NCBI RefSeq assembly: GCF_036227265.1
Contig: NZ_CP109446.1
Location: forward strand, 5,648,001 to 5,712,000
Reading direction: 5' to 3'
DNA: 64,000 bases
DNA from: Streptomyces sp. NBC_01476
GTDB lineage: Bacteria > Actinomycetota > Actinomycetes > Streptomycetales > Streptomycetaceae
The translations under genes were made by a program, and so were the position numbers. Below, one piece after another: positions 52,571 through 61,410 of the stretch. How positions within the stretch are numbered: the stretch's first letter is position 1; each line of letters begins with the position of its first letter. Below the pieces are notes generated by a model. It had not been told where the DNA came from, ran no database searches, and saw only the letters and a list, made by a program, of their open reading frames with translations.

Positions 52571-53656
52571 TCAGCGCCGGACCGCCTCGACGACAGAGAT
52601 CGCCGCCGGCGTCTGCACGACGCGCTCCAGCTCGAACCCGGCCTGGGCCAGCAGCCCGGCGTACTGGGCGCGCGTCCGCTCCTTGCCGCCGACCAGCAGC
52701 ATCAGCCACAGGTCGGTCAGCTTGCCCGCGTGCGGGCTGTTGAGCTTGTCGGGGACGACCATCTCCATCAGGAGCAGCCGGCCGCCCGGATTCATCGCCT
52801 CCCGCACGTTCCCGAGGATCTCCAGGACCTGCGGCTCGGGCCAGTCGTGCACGATGTGCTTCAGGATGTACGCGTCCCCGCCGGGCGGCACCGGGTCGAA
52901 CAGGCCGCCGTCAGCGATCGAGCAGCGCTCGGAGACACCCTGCTCCTGGAGGTAGGCGGCCGCGCCGTTGATCCCCACGCGCGGATCGGAGAGGACGCCG
53001 CGCGCCGAGGGAACTTTCCTCAGCACGCCGGCCAGCAGATCCCCCCGGCCGCCGCAGAAGTCGACCACGGTGCCGAACCGCCCGAAGTCATAGGCGGCGA
53101 GCAGCGGTTCGGTCTCGGTGGCCGACATCGCGCCCATGCCGCCCATGAAGACGGCACCGTACTCGGGGTTGGCCTCAAGGAACTCGAACGCGCTCATCCC
53201 GCGCAGCTTGGGCAGACTCGGCTCCCCGGTGCGCACCGCGTCGGCCAGGCGGCCCCAGTCCTCCCAGTGGATGGGGTGGCCCATCAGCAGCGCGATCCCG
53301 TGCATGGACATCGGCGCGCCCTCGATCAGCGCCCGTGCCATCGGGGTCAGCTTGAACCGGCCGTCCTTCAGCTCGGTGAAGACGTCGTAGGACGCCAGCA
53401 GCCGCAGCAGCCGGTGGAGCGTGTCGGGGTCGGATCCGGTCCGCCGCGCGATCTGTTCCGGCCGCAGCGGGCCGTCGGTGAGGGTTTCCGCGACCCGCAG
53501 CTCGGCGGCCACGTAGAGGGCCTGGCTGACCATGGCTCCCTGGACCAGTTCGAGGAGCGCGAACGGCGGGGGTGCGAGTTTGCGCGTCAGGCCCTGCAGA
53601 GCCGAACGCACCCCTTCTATGGCGCGGACGACACGGGCGGGCGGCAGTGGCGGCAT
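52571..53656 (-). CDS. O-methyltransferase-like enzyme, candidate hydrazine-installing AlpH type
   Basis: 361 residues, ATG after CCGGAGGA. N-terminal dimerisation helices (ALLELVQGAMVSQALYVAAEL, LRPEQIARRTGSDPDTLHRLLRLL). The SAM-domain motif I reads VVDFCGGRGDLL (about 195-206) instead of the usual V-D-V-G-G-G-x-G, so the first glycine is Cys. The catalytic His region is kept (YILKHIVHDWPEPQ). In kinamycin, AlpH, a member of this family, couples glutamylhydrazine to the polyketide without SAM. The gene sits in line with the nitrosuccinate genes, which supports that role. Ordinary O-methylation is the alternative. Confidence 0.85.
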   Translation of the reverse strand: MPPLPPARVVRAIEGVRSALQGLTRKLAPPPFALLELVQGAMVSQALYVAAELRVAETLTDGPLRPEQIARRTGSDPDTLHRLLRLLASYDVFTELKDGRFKLTPMARALIEGAPMSMHGIALLMGHPIHWEDWGRLADAVRTGEPSLPKLRGMSAFEFLEANPEYGAVFMGGMGAMSATETEPLLAAYDFGRFGTVVDFCGGRGDLLAGVLRKVPSARGVLSDPRVGINGAAAYLQEQGVSERCSIADGGLFDPVPPGGDAYILKHIVHDWPEPQVLEILGNVREAMNPGGRLLLMEMVVPDKLNSPHAGKLTDLWLMLLVGGKERTRAQYAGLLAQAGFELERVVQTPAAISVVEAVRR

Positions 53657-53806
53657 GGAATCCTCCGGTTGGGGAGCGATGGAATGCGGGAACGTGCACA
53701 GTCCGGCGGAGCGGCGCCGGACCGGGTCCTGACAGAGCGCGGAACTCCGGAACTCGCGGGGCGACCGAGGCCGGTGAGGTCTTCGTGGACCCCGGCCGGC
53801 GACACC

Positions 53807-55291
53807 TCACTCCCGCAGAGCCCGGTCGACCAAGGGCCCGGCGACACCGGTGTACCGCTCCGGATCGAGCAGTTCCGCCAGTTCCTCCCGGCCCAGAACT
53901 CCGACCAGTTCGGGCAGACCGGCCAGGACCGCACCGAGAGGACGGCCGGTCAGCCGTGCCTGTTGTGCGGCAGCGGTGAGCAGTTCCTTTGCCGGGACCT
54001 TGCCGAGCCGGGGCGCCAGATACGCCGAGACGCGCTCGGAGACGATCTGTCCCGCGGTCGCATCGAGGTTGTCGCGCATCCGCCCCGGGTGCACGGTCAG
54101 TCCCGCGGCCAGCTCGGCGGCCGCATGCGCGGCCCCGCCGGTGATCCGGAGGCACTCGCGCAGCGGCTGCCACTCGGCGTGCCACTGCCCGGCGGAGCGC
54201 TCGTCCTCAGCTGCCATGCAGTGCGTCAGGACGGAGCTGAGGGCCGGAACCTGCACCGCGGCCGAGCGGATGAGCGTCGCCAGAACCGGGTTGCGCTTGT
54301 GCGGCATCGCCGATGACGCGCCCCGCCCGGTCCCGCCGGGCTCGGCGACCTCGCCGATCTCGGTACGCGACATGACCTGGACATCCGCCGCCATCTTGCC
54401 CAGGGCCCCCGCGGTGTGGGCGAGGGCTGCGCCGAGGTCGGTGATCGGCGTGCGCAGCGCGTGCCAGGGCAGTACCGGCCGCGCCAGGCCCGTCTCCGCG
54501 GCGAAGGCGTCGACCAGGGTGTCGAGCGCGTCGTCGGGGGCGTCGTCCCCGGTGCCCGAGGGCGCGCCGGCGGCGTACTGGAGATAGCCGGCCAGCGTGC
54601 CGGCCGCACCGCCCAGGGACACCGGGAGCCCGTGCTCGGCCACCCGCTCCAGGCGGGCGATCGCGTCCAGTACGAGCTGCCGCCAGCCGGCCGCCTTCAG
54701 CCCGAAGGTGGTGGGCACGGCGTGAAGGGTGAGCGTCCGGCCGGCCATGGCCGTGTCCCGGTGCGTGGCCGCAAGCCGTGCCAGGGAACCGGCTGTGGCA
54801 CGCAGGTCGGCCAGCACCGGGCGCAGTGCCCGCGACGCCACCAGCATGGCGCCGGTGTCGAAGATGTCCTGGCTGGTGGACCCGCGGTGCACGTACTCGG
54901 CAGCCTCGGGCGCCTCCTTGGCGACTGCCCGGGTCAGCGCGGCCACCAGACCGACCACGGGATTGGCCGTACTGCGGGCAGCCAGGGCCAGTTCACGCAC
55001 GTCGAAGAGCTCGGCCCGGGCGGCGGCGGTGATCGCCTCGGCCGCCGCGGCCGGCACAGTGCCGCACCGGACCTGCGCCCTGACCAGCGCGGCCTCCGCG
55101 TCCAGCAGCGCCTGCAGCCAGGCGGTGTCACCGACCGCGGCCTCCACGGCGGTGCCCACGCGCACCGGGGACAGCAGCCCGGAGTCCGGCTGCGCCGCGG
55201 GCACCTCCTCCGCTACCTCTTCCGGCCCCTCTTCCGGCCCCGCGGAGGCGTCCCTGGGGGCATCTGCGAACTCGCTGCGTGGTGTCCTCAC
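53807..55291 (-). CDS. CreD/FzmL-like nitrosuccinate lyase
   Basis: 494 residues from GTG 55291, overlapping the previous stop in GTGA. Fumarase/aspartase superfamily: HRGSTSQDIFDTGAML, GRTLTLHAVPTTFG and the catalytic loop GASSAMPHKRNPVLAT, in the carboxymuconate cycloisomerase-like branch. CreD, from cremeomycin biosynthesis, and FzmL release nitrous acid from nitrosuccinate. Pairing with a CreE-like flavoenzyme immediately upstream makes this assignment firm by context. The first 35 residues are an acidic Glu/Pro-rich extension of unknown use. Confidence 0.9.
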   Translation of the reverse strand: MRTPRSEFADAPRDASAGPEEGPEEVAEEVPAAQPDSGLLSPVRVGTAVEAAVGDTAWLQALLDAEAALVRAQVRCGTVPAAAAEAITAAARAELFDVRELALAARSTANPVVGLVAALTRAVAKEAPEAAEYVHRGSTSQDIFDTGAMLVASRALRPVLADLRATAGSLARLAATHRDTAMAGRTLTLHAVPTTFGLKAAGWRQLVLDAIARLERVAEHGLPVSLGGAAGTLAGYLQYAAGAPSGTGDDAPDDALDTLVDAFAAETGLARPVLPWHALRTPITDLGAALAHTAGALGKMAADVQVMSRTEIGEVAEPGGTGRGASSAMPHKRNPVLATLIRSAAVQVPALSSVLTHCMAAEDERSAGQWHAEWQPLRECLRITGGAAHAAAELAAGLTVHPGRMRDNLDATAGQIVSERVSAYLAPRLGKVPAKELLTAAAQQARLTGRPLGAVLAGLPELVGVLGREELAELLDPERYTGVAGPLVDRALRE

Positions 55292-57495
55292 TGGTGCACC
55301 TCTCTCATGCGGGTGGCGATCGGAGTCCCGGGAGTCCCGGGAGTCCCGGGAGCAGCCGGAGCGATCGGGGCGGCGGGAGCGGTCGGAGGAGCCGGAGCGG
55401 CCGCGCTGCCAGAAGCGCCGCCCGGAGTGCCTTTCACGGTGTCCGCCGCCGCAGGACCGTCTGCCGGGCGCACCCGATCCGGCGCGGGCCCCGGCGGGGC
55501 GGGCAGCGCCAGCACCGTGCCCGCGATGGCGTCGGAGTCCTCCAGCGTGACGGACCCGACCCCGGGCCGTATCCCGGCGGCCGTGACCCAGTGCACCGAC
55601 TCGGTCGGCACCCCGTAGGCGAAGCGCCGCGGGTGCGCCGTGCCGTCGGCGCGCAGCAGGTGGTACGGCCGGGCCGACACGGCGAGCCCCCCGGTCTCGT
55701 AGTCGCCGTCCGCCCCGGGGATGCGGTACGGGCGGCACAGCCCGGTGTCCAGCAGCCGCCGCAGCAGCGGGTCGGCGGTGCGGCGGAGATCGGTTTCGCA
55801 CAGCCGGGCCTCGATCAGGGCGGTGGCCCGGATCCGGACGCCGGGGATCTCGGTCGACGTGGCGACGAAGCCGGCGCCCCGCACACCGTCCCCGGGGTCG
55901 GGGGTGACACGCATGCCGGGGCCGGTCAGGTCGAGCACCCCGGCGTCCAGCAGCGCGATCATCTCCTCCACCCGGCGGGCGGGCGGGCCGATGGACAGAT
56001 AGGCGTTGAGAGGCGTGTACCACTGGTCCAGTTCGTCGCGGTGCGAGGCTCCGTCGAGCCCGCCGTGGTCAACGGCGAGCCGGATCTCGTTGCGCAGGTC
56101 CCGCAGCACGTCCAGAGCGGCCTTGAGCGGCCCGTGCACGTTGCCCCGGTGCGCCTCCCGAACATCCCGGATCAGGTGCTCGCGCAGCCAGCCGCGGAAC
56201 TCCGCCAGGTCGCGGAAGACCCGGGAGCCGTACGGGCGGGTGATCACGCCCCAGTCCCAGCGCTCCTCCGGCCCGATCCCCGCGGCGTCGAGCGCGGCGT
56301 CCTCCGCCTGCCCCGCGGCGGCACGCAGGAAGCACGACGAGAACCGTGCCACGCCGGCCGGGTCGTCACCGCGCGCGGTCAGCAGGGCCTCGTAGTAGAC
56401 GCTCCGCACCTCCTTGGAGATCAGCGGCCACAGATCGGTGCCGAAGCGCAACGGCTCCGCGCCTGGCGCGCGCAGCGCTGCGACGTGTTCGGCGGTCAGC
56501 AGCCGCGGGGTGTGGCGGCCGTGGGCGCCCTTCTCGTTCTCACCGCGGGAGTGGTACGGGACACCGCGCCGGGAACCGGCGTACATCTTCGGCTCCCGGC
56601 CCGACGGCCGGTAGACGAGCCGGCCGTCCACGGGCTCGAACCTGCCGCCCCTGGCATGGGTGAACAGCGACATGTAGTCGAAGAAGTTGAGACCCAGCCC
56701 GCGCAGGAGTACGGGCTCACCCGGCGGCACACACGACAGGTCCACGTCCGCGGGGTTGGCCGGGGCGATGTGGATGAGACCGTGGCGGGCGGCGAAGGCC
56801 GCGAGCGTCCGCTCGTGTTCGTCCGGGCGGGTCGGCAGGTGCCCCTGCGCGAGCACCACCGCGGACAGCCCCGTCAGCCGGGTTCCGTCCTCCAGCAGCA
56901 CGCTCTGTGGCCCGTGCCCGGCCGGCACATTCGGCACCGGCGGCAGGTCCGGCGCGGGCACCACGTCCGGCACAGGCGTCACGTCCGGCCCGGGCGGCTC
57001 CTCCTCCAGGGCCATCGCACGCACCGGGTGCGGGCGGATCACCACGTGTGCCGGGGCGTTTGCCACGATCTGGTGAAAGGCCCAGGTCAGATAGTGGCCG
57101 TACAGCGAGCGGGTGGGATAGGTGTCCGGGTCCAGCGCACGGGCCTCGGCCAGTACCCGCGCCCCGGTCGGCGTAGCCGGCCCCGGCGGAAGGGCGCCCC
57201 GGCCGAGCGATCTGGCCCACTCGTAAAGGCTCGGCCCCTCCTCCAGCGGGCCGCGGATCCCCACGCTCTCGTCGGTGTACACCGTGACCTGCGAGGCCAC
57301 GGTGTTCATCAGCAGGTGCGGCGACTGTGACGGCCGCCACACGCGGCCCGCGCCGGGCGGCTCCGGGTCGACGACGTGCACCGTCACGTGGTCCCACAGC
57401 GGGGACTTCCGCTCCTGCGCGCACAGTCGCTCAAGCACGGAGAGCCCGCGTGGTCCGGCCCCGACGAGGCACACCTCGGTGCGCCGGCCGCTCAC
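55288..57495 (-). CDS. CreE/FzmM-like FAD-dependent nitrosuccinate synthase
   Basis: 735 residues from GTG 57495 (GGAG seven bases upstream). N-terminal VCLVGAGPRGLSVLERL binds FAD, and VVLAQGHLPTRPDE is the second nucleotide region. Further segments such as GLGLNFFDYMSLFT and RPYHLLRADGT fit the FAD/NAD(P)-binding family that contains CreE. CreE oxidises aspartate three times to nitrosuccinate, which the adjacent CreD-like lyase splits to nitrous acid. Two oddities are a Pro-Asp-Val-rich insert (about residues 175-200) and a C-terminal Pro/Ala/Gly tail coded by tandem 9-bp repeats. Confidence 0.88.
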   Translation of the reverse strand: MSGRRTEVCLVGAGPRGLSVLERLCAQERKSPLWDHVTVHVVDPEPPGAGRVWRPSQSPHLLMNTVASQVTVYTDESVGIRGPLEEGPSLYEWARSLGRGALPPGPATPTGARVLAEARALDPDTYPTRSLYGHYLTWAFHQIVANAPAHVVIRPHPVRAMALEEEPPGPDVTPVPDVVPAPDLPPVPNVPAGHGPQSVLLEDGTRLTGLSAVVLAQGHLPTRPDEHERTLAAFAARHGLIHIAPANPADVDLSCVPPGEPVLLRGLGLNFFDYMSLFTHARGGRFEPVDGRLVYRPSGREPKMYAGSRRGVPYHSRGENEKGAHGRHTPRLLTAEHVAALRAPGAEPLRFGTDLWPLISKEVRSVYYEALLTARGDDPAGVARFSSCFLRAAAGQAEDAALDAAGIGPEERWDWGVITRPYGSRVFRDLAEFRGWLREHLIRDVREAHRGNVHGPLKAALDVLRDLRNEIRLAVDHGGLDGASHRDELDQWYTPLNAYLSIGPPARRVEEMIALLDAGVLDLTGPGMRVTPDPGDGVRGAGFVATSTEIPGVRIRATALIEARLCETDLRRTADPLLRRLLDTGLCRPYRIPGADGDYETGGLAVSARPYHLLRADGTAHPRRFAYGVPTESVHWVTAAGIRPGVGSVTLEDSDAIAGTVLALPAPPGPAPDRVRPADGPAAADTVKGTPGGASGSAAAPAPPTAPAAPIAPAAPGTPGTPGTPIATRMREVHQ
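55326..55355 (-). repeat. Tandem 9-bp repeats at the 3' end of the CreE-like gene
   Basis: Several GGAGTCCCG units in a row encode a GTPGTPGTP tail. The array is in frame, so copy-number change would alter only tail length. Confidence 0.8.
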
Positions 57496-57777
57496 CAAGA
57501 CGCTCCGCCCGGCAGTGGGTCACGCCTCAAAAGGCCCGTTGGCATGGTCGCGTTCTCCTTGTCGCGGAGGGGGCACACCGGCCTGCAAGCAATGGCCGTG
57601 CGGCGCGCTCCACACTCCTCACCCGCTCGGGAGAAACGCTCGACCTGCGCTCGCGTCCCGTTGGAGGCCCACGGCGGCCCGCCGCGGACGAAGGACGGCA
57701 CTGCCCGATGTCGAGCGGGACACCAACCGCCCTGCAGGGGCGGCCCGCATGGTGGCGGGAAAGCCGGGAGGTGTCCT

Positions 57778-57981
57778 ATGGAGCAGTCGGCGGGCGAGGC
57801 CGTGAGGGTGGAGCGCGGATCGGCGGACGAAGTGGAACTGGCCGTGCTGACGGTGGTGTTGATGTCGGTGCTCGGCCGGCCGCGGGTGCCGGGGGACGAG
57901 GACGTGGCGGTGCCGGTCGCCGCGCCGTGGCACCGGTGGGACCGCGTGGCGGCGTACCGGTCGCCGCGCAGCTGGCAGTAG
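57778..57981 (+). CDS. Acyl-CoA carboxylase epsilon subunit
   Basis: 67 residues, ATG after GGGAGGTG. The start VERGSADEVELAVLTVVLM and the end WDRVAAYRSPRSWQ are the conserved ends of actinobacterial AccE/PccE subunits. It stabilises the carboxylase complex by binding the beta subunit encoded 25 bases downstream. It begins a two-gene unit divergent from the CreE-like gene. Confidence 0.85.
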   Translation: MEQSAGEAVRVERGSADEVELAVLTVVLMSVLGRPRVPGDEDVAVPVAAPWHRWDRVAAYRSPRSWQ

Positions 57982-58006
57982 TGGCCGCACCGAGAAGGGA
58001 CGGGCC

Positions 58007-59674
58007 ATGACCCTGACCGATGATGTCTCCCCCTCGCACGCCGGCGGAGACGGACCCTCGCCGACGCCGGCCCCGGACGAAAGCGCGCGCCCCGATGCGC
58101 GGGACCGCCCGCGTCCGGACCCGGACGGATCCGGCGGGCCCGTGGCCGCCTTGCGCGAGGTACGGCAGCGGGCCGTGGACGGACCCGGCGCCCGGGCGAC
58201 CGAGGCGCAGCACGCGAAGGGGAAACTCACCGCGCGCGAGCGGATAGCGCTGCTGCTGGACGAGGATTCCTTCCACGAGATGGAGCAGCTCCGCCGGCAC
58301 CGGGCGAGCGGCTTCGGCCTGGAGGACCGCAGGCCCTACACCGACGGTGTCGTCACCGGCTGGGGCACGGTGGAGGACCGCACCGTCTTCGTCTACGCAC
58401 ATGACTTCCGGATCTTCGGCGGGGCGCTGGGGGAGGCGCACGCGGCCAAGATCCACAAGGTGATGGACAAGGCGATCGCCGTCGGTGCCCCGCTGGTCTC
58501 GCTCAACGACGGCGCGGGCGCGCGCATCCAGGAGGGGGTCTCGGCACTGGCGGGTTACGGCGGGATCTTCCAGCGGAACAGCCGGGCGTCCGGCGTCATC
58601 CCGCAGATCTCCGTCATGCTGGGCCCGTGCGCGGGAGGCGCCGCGTACAGCCCGTCGCTGACCGACTTCGTTTTCATGGTCCGCGACGTCTCACAGATGT
58701 TCATCACCGGCCCCGACGTGGTAAAGGCAGTGACCGGCGAGGAGATCACGCACGACGGGCTCGGCGGCGCCGATGTGCACGCCCGGGTCAGCGGGGTGGC
58801 GCACTTCGTCCACGACGACGAGGAGAGCTGTCTCGCCGACGTCCGCCATCTGCTGTCACTGCTGCCGCGCAACAACCGGGAGATGCCGCCGGCGGTGACC
58901 GCTCGGGACCCGGCCGACCGGCGCTGCGAAGCCCTGCTCGACCTGGTGCCCGTGAACGGCAACCAGCCCTACGACGTGTGCCGGGTGATCGAGGAGATCG
59001 TCGACGACGGGGAGTACGTCGAGGTCCACGAGCACTGGGCGCGCAACGTGGTCTGCGCCCTGGCCCGGCTGGACGGCGCGGTGGTAGGCATCGTGGCCAG
59101 CCAGCCGCAGACGCTCGCCGGGGTGCTGGACATCAGCGCCAGCCAGAAGGCCGCCCGCTTCGTGCAGACCTGCGACGCGTTCAACGTCCCCATCGTCACC
59201 CTGCTGGACGTGCCCGGGTTCCTGCCCGGCACCGACCAGGAGCACGGAGGCGTGATACGCCACGGCGCCAAGCTCCTCTACGCCTACTGCAACGCGACCG
59301 TCCCGCGTGTCTCGCTGGTCATGAGGAAGGCATACGGTGGCGCCTACATCGTGATGGACAGCCAGTCGATCGGGGCCGACCTCACCTTCGCCTGGCCGTC
59401 CAACGAGATCGCGGTGATGGGCGCGGAAGGCGCCGCGAACGTGATCTTCAGGCGCCGGCTCGCGGAGGCGGCGGACCCCGAGGCAGAGCGCGAGCATCTG
59501 GTGAAGGAGTACCGCGCCCGGCTGATGCATCCGTACCATGCCGCCGAACTCGGCCTGGTGGACGACGTGATCGACCCGGCCGACACCCGGCGGGTGCTCA
59601 TCGCCTCGCTGAGGATGCTGGTTTCCAAGCACGCGGATCTGCCACTGCGCAAACACGGCAACCCTCCCCAGTGA
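58007..59674 (+). CDS. Acyl-CoA carboxylase beta (carboxyltransferase) subunit
   Basis: 555 residues. A Pro/Asp-rich N-terminal extension of about 45 residues is followed by the carboxyltransferase body: AKGKLTARERIALLLDEDSF, GAGARIQEGVSALAGYG, QISVMLGPCAGGAAYSPS, DVPGFLPGTDQEHGG and YGGAYIVMDS. It transfers carboxyl from carboxybiotin to acetyl-CoA or propionyl-CoA, supplying malonyl-CoA to the PKS. The biotin-carrying alpha subunit is not in the window and must come from elsewhere. Such duplicated beta subunits are typical of angucycline clusters. Confidence 0.95.
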   Translation: MTLTDDVSPSHAGGDGPSPTPAPDESARPDARDRPRPDPDGSGGPVAALREVRQRAVDGPGARATEAQHAKGKLTARERIALLLDEDSFHEMEQLRRHRASGFGLEDRRPYTDGVVTGWGTVEDRTVFVYAHDFRIFGGALGEAHAAKIHKVMDKAIAVGAPLVSLNDGAGARIQEGVSALAGYGGIFQRNSRASGVIPQISVMLGPCAGGAAYSPSLTDFVFMVRDVSQMFITGPDVVKAVTGEEITHDGLGGADVHARVSGVAHFVHDDEESCLADVRHLLSLLPRNNREMPPAVTARDPADRRCEALLDLVPVNGNQPYDVCRVIEEIVDDGEYVEVHEHWARNVVCALARLDGAVVGIVASQPQTLAGVLDISASQKAARFVQTCDAFNVPIVTLLDVPGFLPGTDQEHGGVIRHGAKLLYAYCNATVPRVSLVMRKAYGGAYIVMDSQSIGADLTFAWPSNEIAVMGAEGAANVIFRRRLAEAADPEAEREHLVKEYRARLMHPYHAAELGLVDDVIDPADTRRVLIASLRMLVSKHADLPLRKHGNPPQ

Positions 59675-59781
59675 CGGGGGCCGGAACTGAGTCACCGCCC
59701 GCGTCCGGGCCGGTGACCACGGGGCCGGCCGGTGAGGTTCTGCGGCGCCTCGGTGCCTCGCGGACGGCCGTCCGTCAGGCG

Positions 59782-60678
59782 TCAGGCGCCGAGGTGGTCG
59801 GCGAGGGCGGTGAGAGTGGGTCCGAGCGGCAGGTCGAGCCGTAGTGCGGCGAGGGCGTCCCCTCGGGTGTTGCCCTGGTTGACGATCGCCACCGAAGTGC
59901 CCTGGCGGGCGGCGCGCCGGACGAAGCGGAGCCCGGACATCACGGTGAGGGAGGAGCCCAGGACCAGCAGGGCGGAGGACGCGTCCACCAGGCCGTAGCA
60001 CCGCTGAACGCGCTCTGCGGGCACGTTCTCCCCGAAGAAGACCACGTCCGGCTTGAGCGTTCCGACGCGGCAGACCTCGCAGGCGACGATGCGGAACTCC
60101 GCGGTGCGGGCGGCGGGGAGTTCGGCGTCACCGTCCGCCTTGGTGTCGGCTTCGATGTCGCGGAAGCCGGGGTTGGCGCGGGCCAGGCGTTCGTCCAGGC
60201 GCGTACGGGGGCTGCGGTCGCCGCAGTCGAGGCACACGACGCGGTCGAGCCTGCCGTGCAGGTCGATCGTCTCGGAGGTGCCGGCGGCGGTGTGCAGGCC
60301 GTCGACGTTCTGGGTGATCACCCCTGAGACGAGGCCCGAGCGCACCAGACGGGTCACGGCCAGGTGGCCGGCGTTGGGGCGGGCCTGGGCGATGGCCTGC
60401 CAGCCCAGATGGCTGCGAGCCCAGTACCGGCGGCGGCTCGCCTCGTCCGCGGTGAACTCCTGGAAGGTCATCGGTACGGAGGGCCGCCGGCGGCCGGTGA
60501 CGCCGCGGTAGTCCGGAATGCCCGATTCTGTGGAGAGGCCCGCGCCGCTGAGGACGACCACGGAGCGCCGCCCGGCGAGGAACCGGACCAGCGCCTCGGC
60601 GCCCTCTCCCAGCCCGTCCGCGGCGCTGCCCGCCGCCCCGCCGATCGGGGGCGCATTCCGTCCGCCGAGCCTGTTCAC
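59782..60678 (-). CDS. SIR2-family NAD-dependent protein deacylase
   Basis: 298 residues taking GTG 60678 (GGGGAG upstream); GTG 60747 or 60762 would extend it. VVVLSGAGLSTESGIPDYRG binds NAD, TQNVDGLHTAAG and the catalytic His in IDLHGRLDRVVC follow. Zinc Cys pairs are CLDC and CEVC. Then LKPDVVFFGENVP and VLGSSLTVMSG. It deacylates lysines in the cytoplasm. It is probably a chromosomal gene outside the cluster, since nothing links it to the pathway. It converges with the carboxylase gene. Confidence 0.9.
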   Translation of the reverse strand: MNRLGGRNAPPIGGAAGSAADGLGEGAEALVRFLAGRRSVVVLSGAGLSTESGIPDYRGVTGRRRPSVPMTFQEFTADEASRRRYWARSHLGWQAIAQARPNAGHLAVTRLVRSGLVSGVITQNVDGLHTAAGTSETIDLHGRLDRVVCLDCGDRSPRTRLDERLARANPGFRDIEADTKADGDAELPAARTAEFRIVACEVCRVGTLKPDVVFFGENVPAERVQRCYGLVDASSALLVLGSSLTVMSGLRFVRRAARQGTSVAIVNQGNTRGDALAALRLDLPLGPTLTALADHLGA

Positions 60679-61031
60679 CCCGGACTCCCCGGCCCCCTCA
60701 CCGGGAGCAACGGGAGTGTGCGGGGCTTGGCCGGCCGGACCGGTCACGGTACCGATGTCCACCCCAGCAGCGTACGCCCCCCGCCCCTTTCCCCACCTCC
60801 ACCACCCACGCCGCCCACCCTGGCCTATGGACTCCTGCCCGAGGGTCCGGGCCTGGCCTCTCCGGCAGTGAGGGGTTCGATGCGGCGGGGTCGGGGGCGC
60901 CTCCGGCGGGTGACGTCTGTACGCGGCTTTCGCGTTGTAGTCAGCTTTCAACCCCACTACCACCGTCGTGCCCGTCCCCGCGGCTACTGCGGGGGAGCCG
61001 TCCGGAGTACGCCATCGCCCCCACCAGCGCG
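60679..61031. other. Gene-free GC-rich stretch
   Basis: Apart from possible upstream start codons of the sirtuin gene, no frame shows convincing coding character or a known domain. It separates the sirtuin from RHS gene debris. Confidence 0.35.
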
Positions 61032-61410
61032 GTGGCGGCGTCGGCCTGCCAGACCAGCCCGTCCACCAAGGGCCGCCGGGTCCTGGAATACGTCTACGCC
61101 ACCGCCACCACCGCAACAGCCACGTCGTTCGGCAACATCGCCGGGCAGGTACAGCAGATCCGCGAGTGGTCCACCGCCCCCGGCGCGTCCGCGGCTGGTT
61201 TTGCCGGGGGTCTGGGTCCGGGTACCGGGGAGTTGTTGGTTTCGGTGGTCCAGGAGGCCAGGCGCTGGGCCGGGCCCAGGGGCCAGGTCTGCCGGCCGAA
61301 CGCTTCCTCAGCCTCGACCCGTCCCTGGCGGCAGCGCCAACGCCTACGACTACGCAGGCGCAGACCCCACCAACCAGTTCGACCTCGATGGCAATTGCTG
61401 GGGCAGTGAA
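61032..61410 (+). pseudogene. Fragment of an RHS/YD-repeat gene
   Basis: One frame encodes GRRVLEYVYATATTATATSF...AGQVQQIREWSTAPGASA, a typical YD-repeat segment of Streptomyces RHS proteins. After deletions, ERFLSLDPSL and, in another frame, SANAYDYAGADPTNQFDLDG give the RHS core end. At least one frameshift and missing parts show decay. The end is cut by the IS at 61411. Confidence 0.7.
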
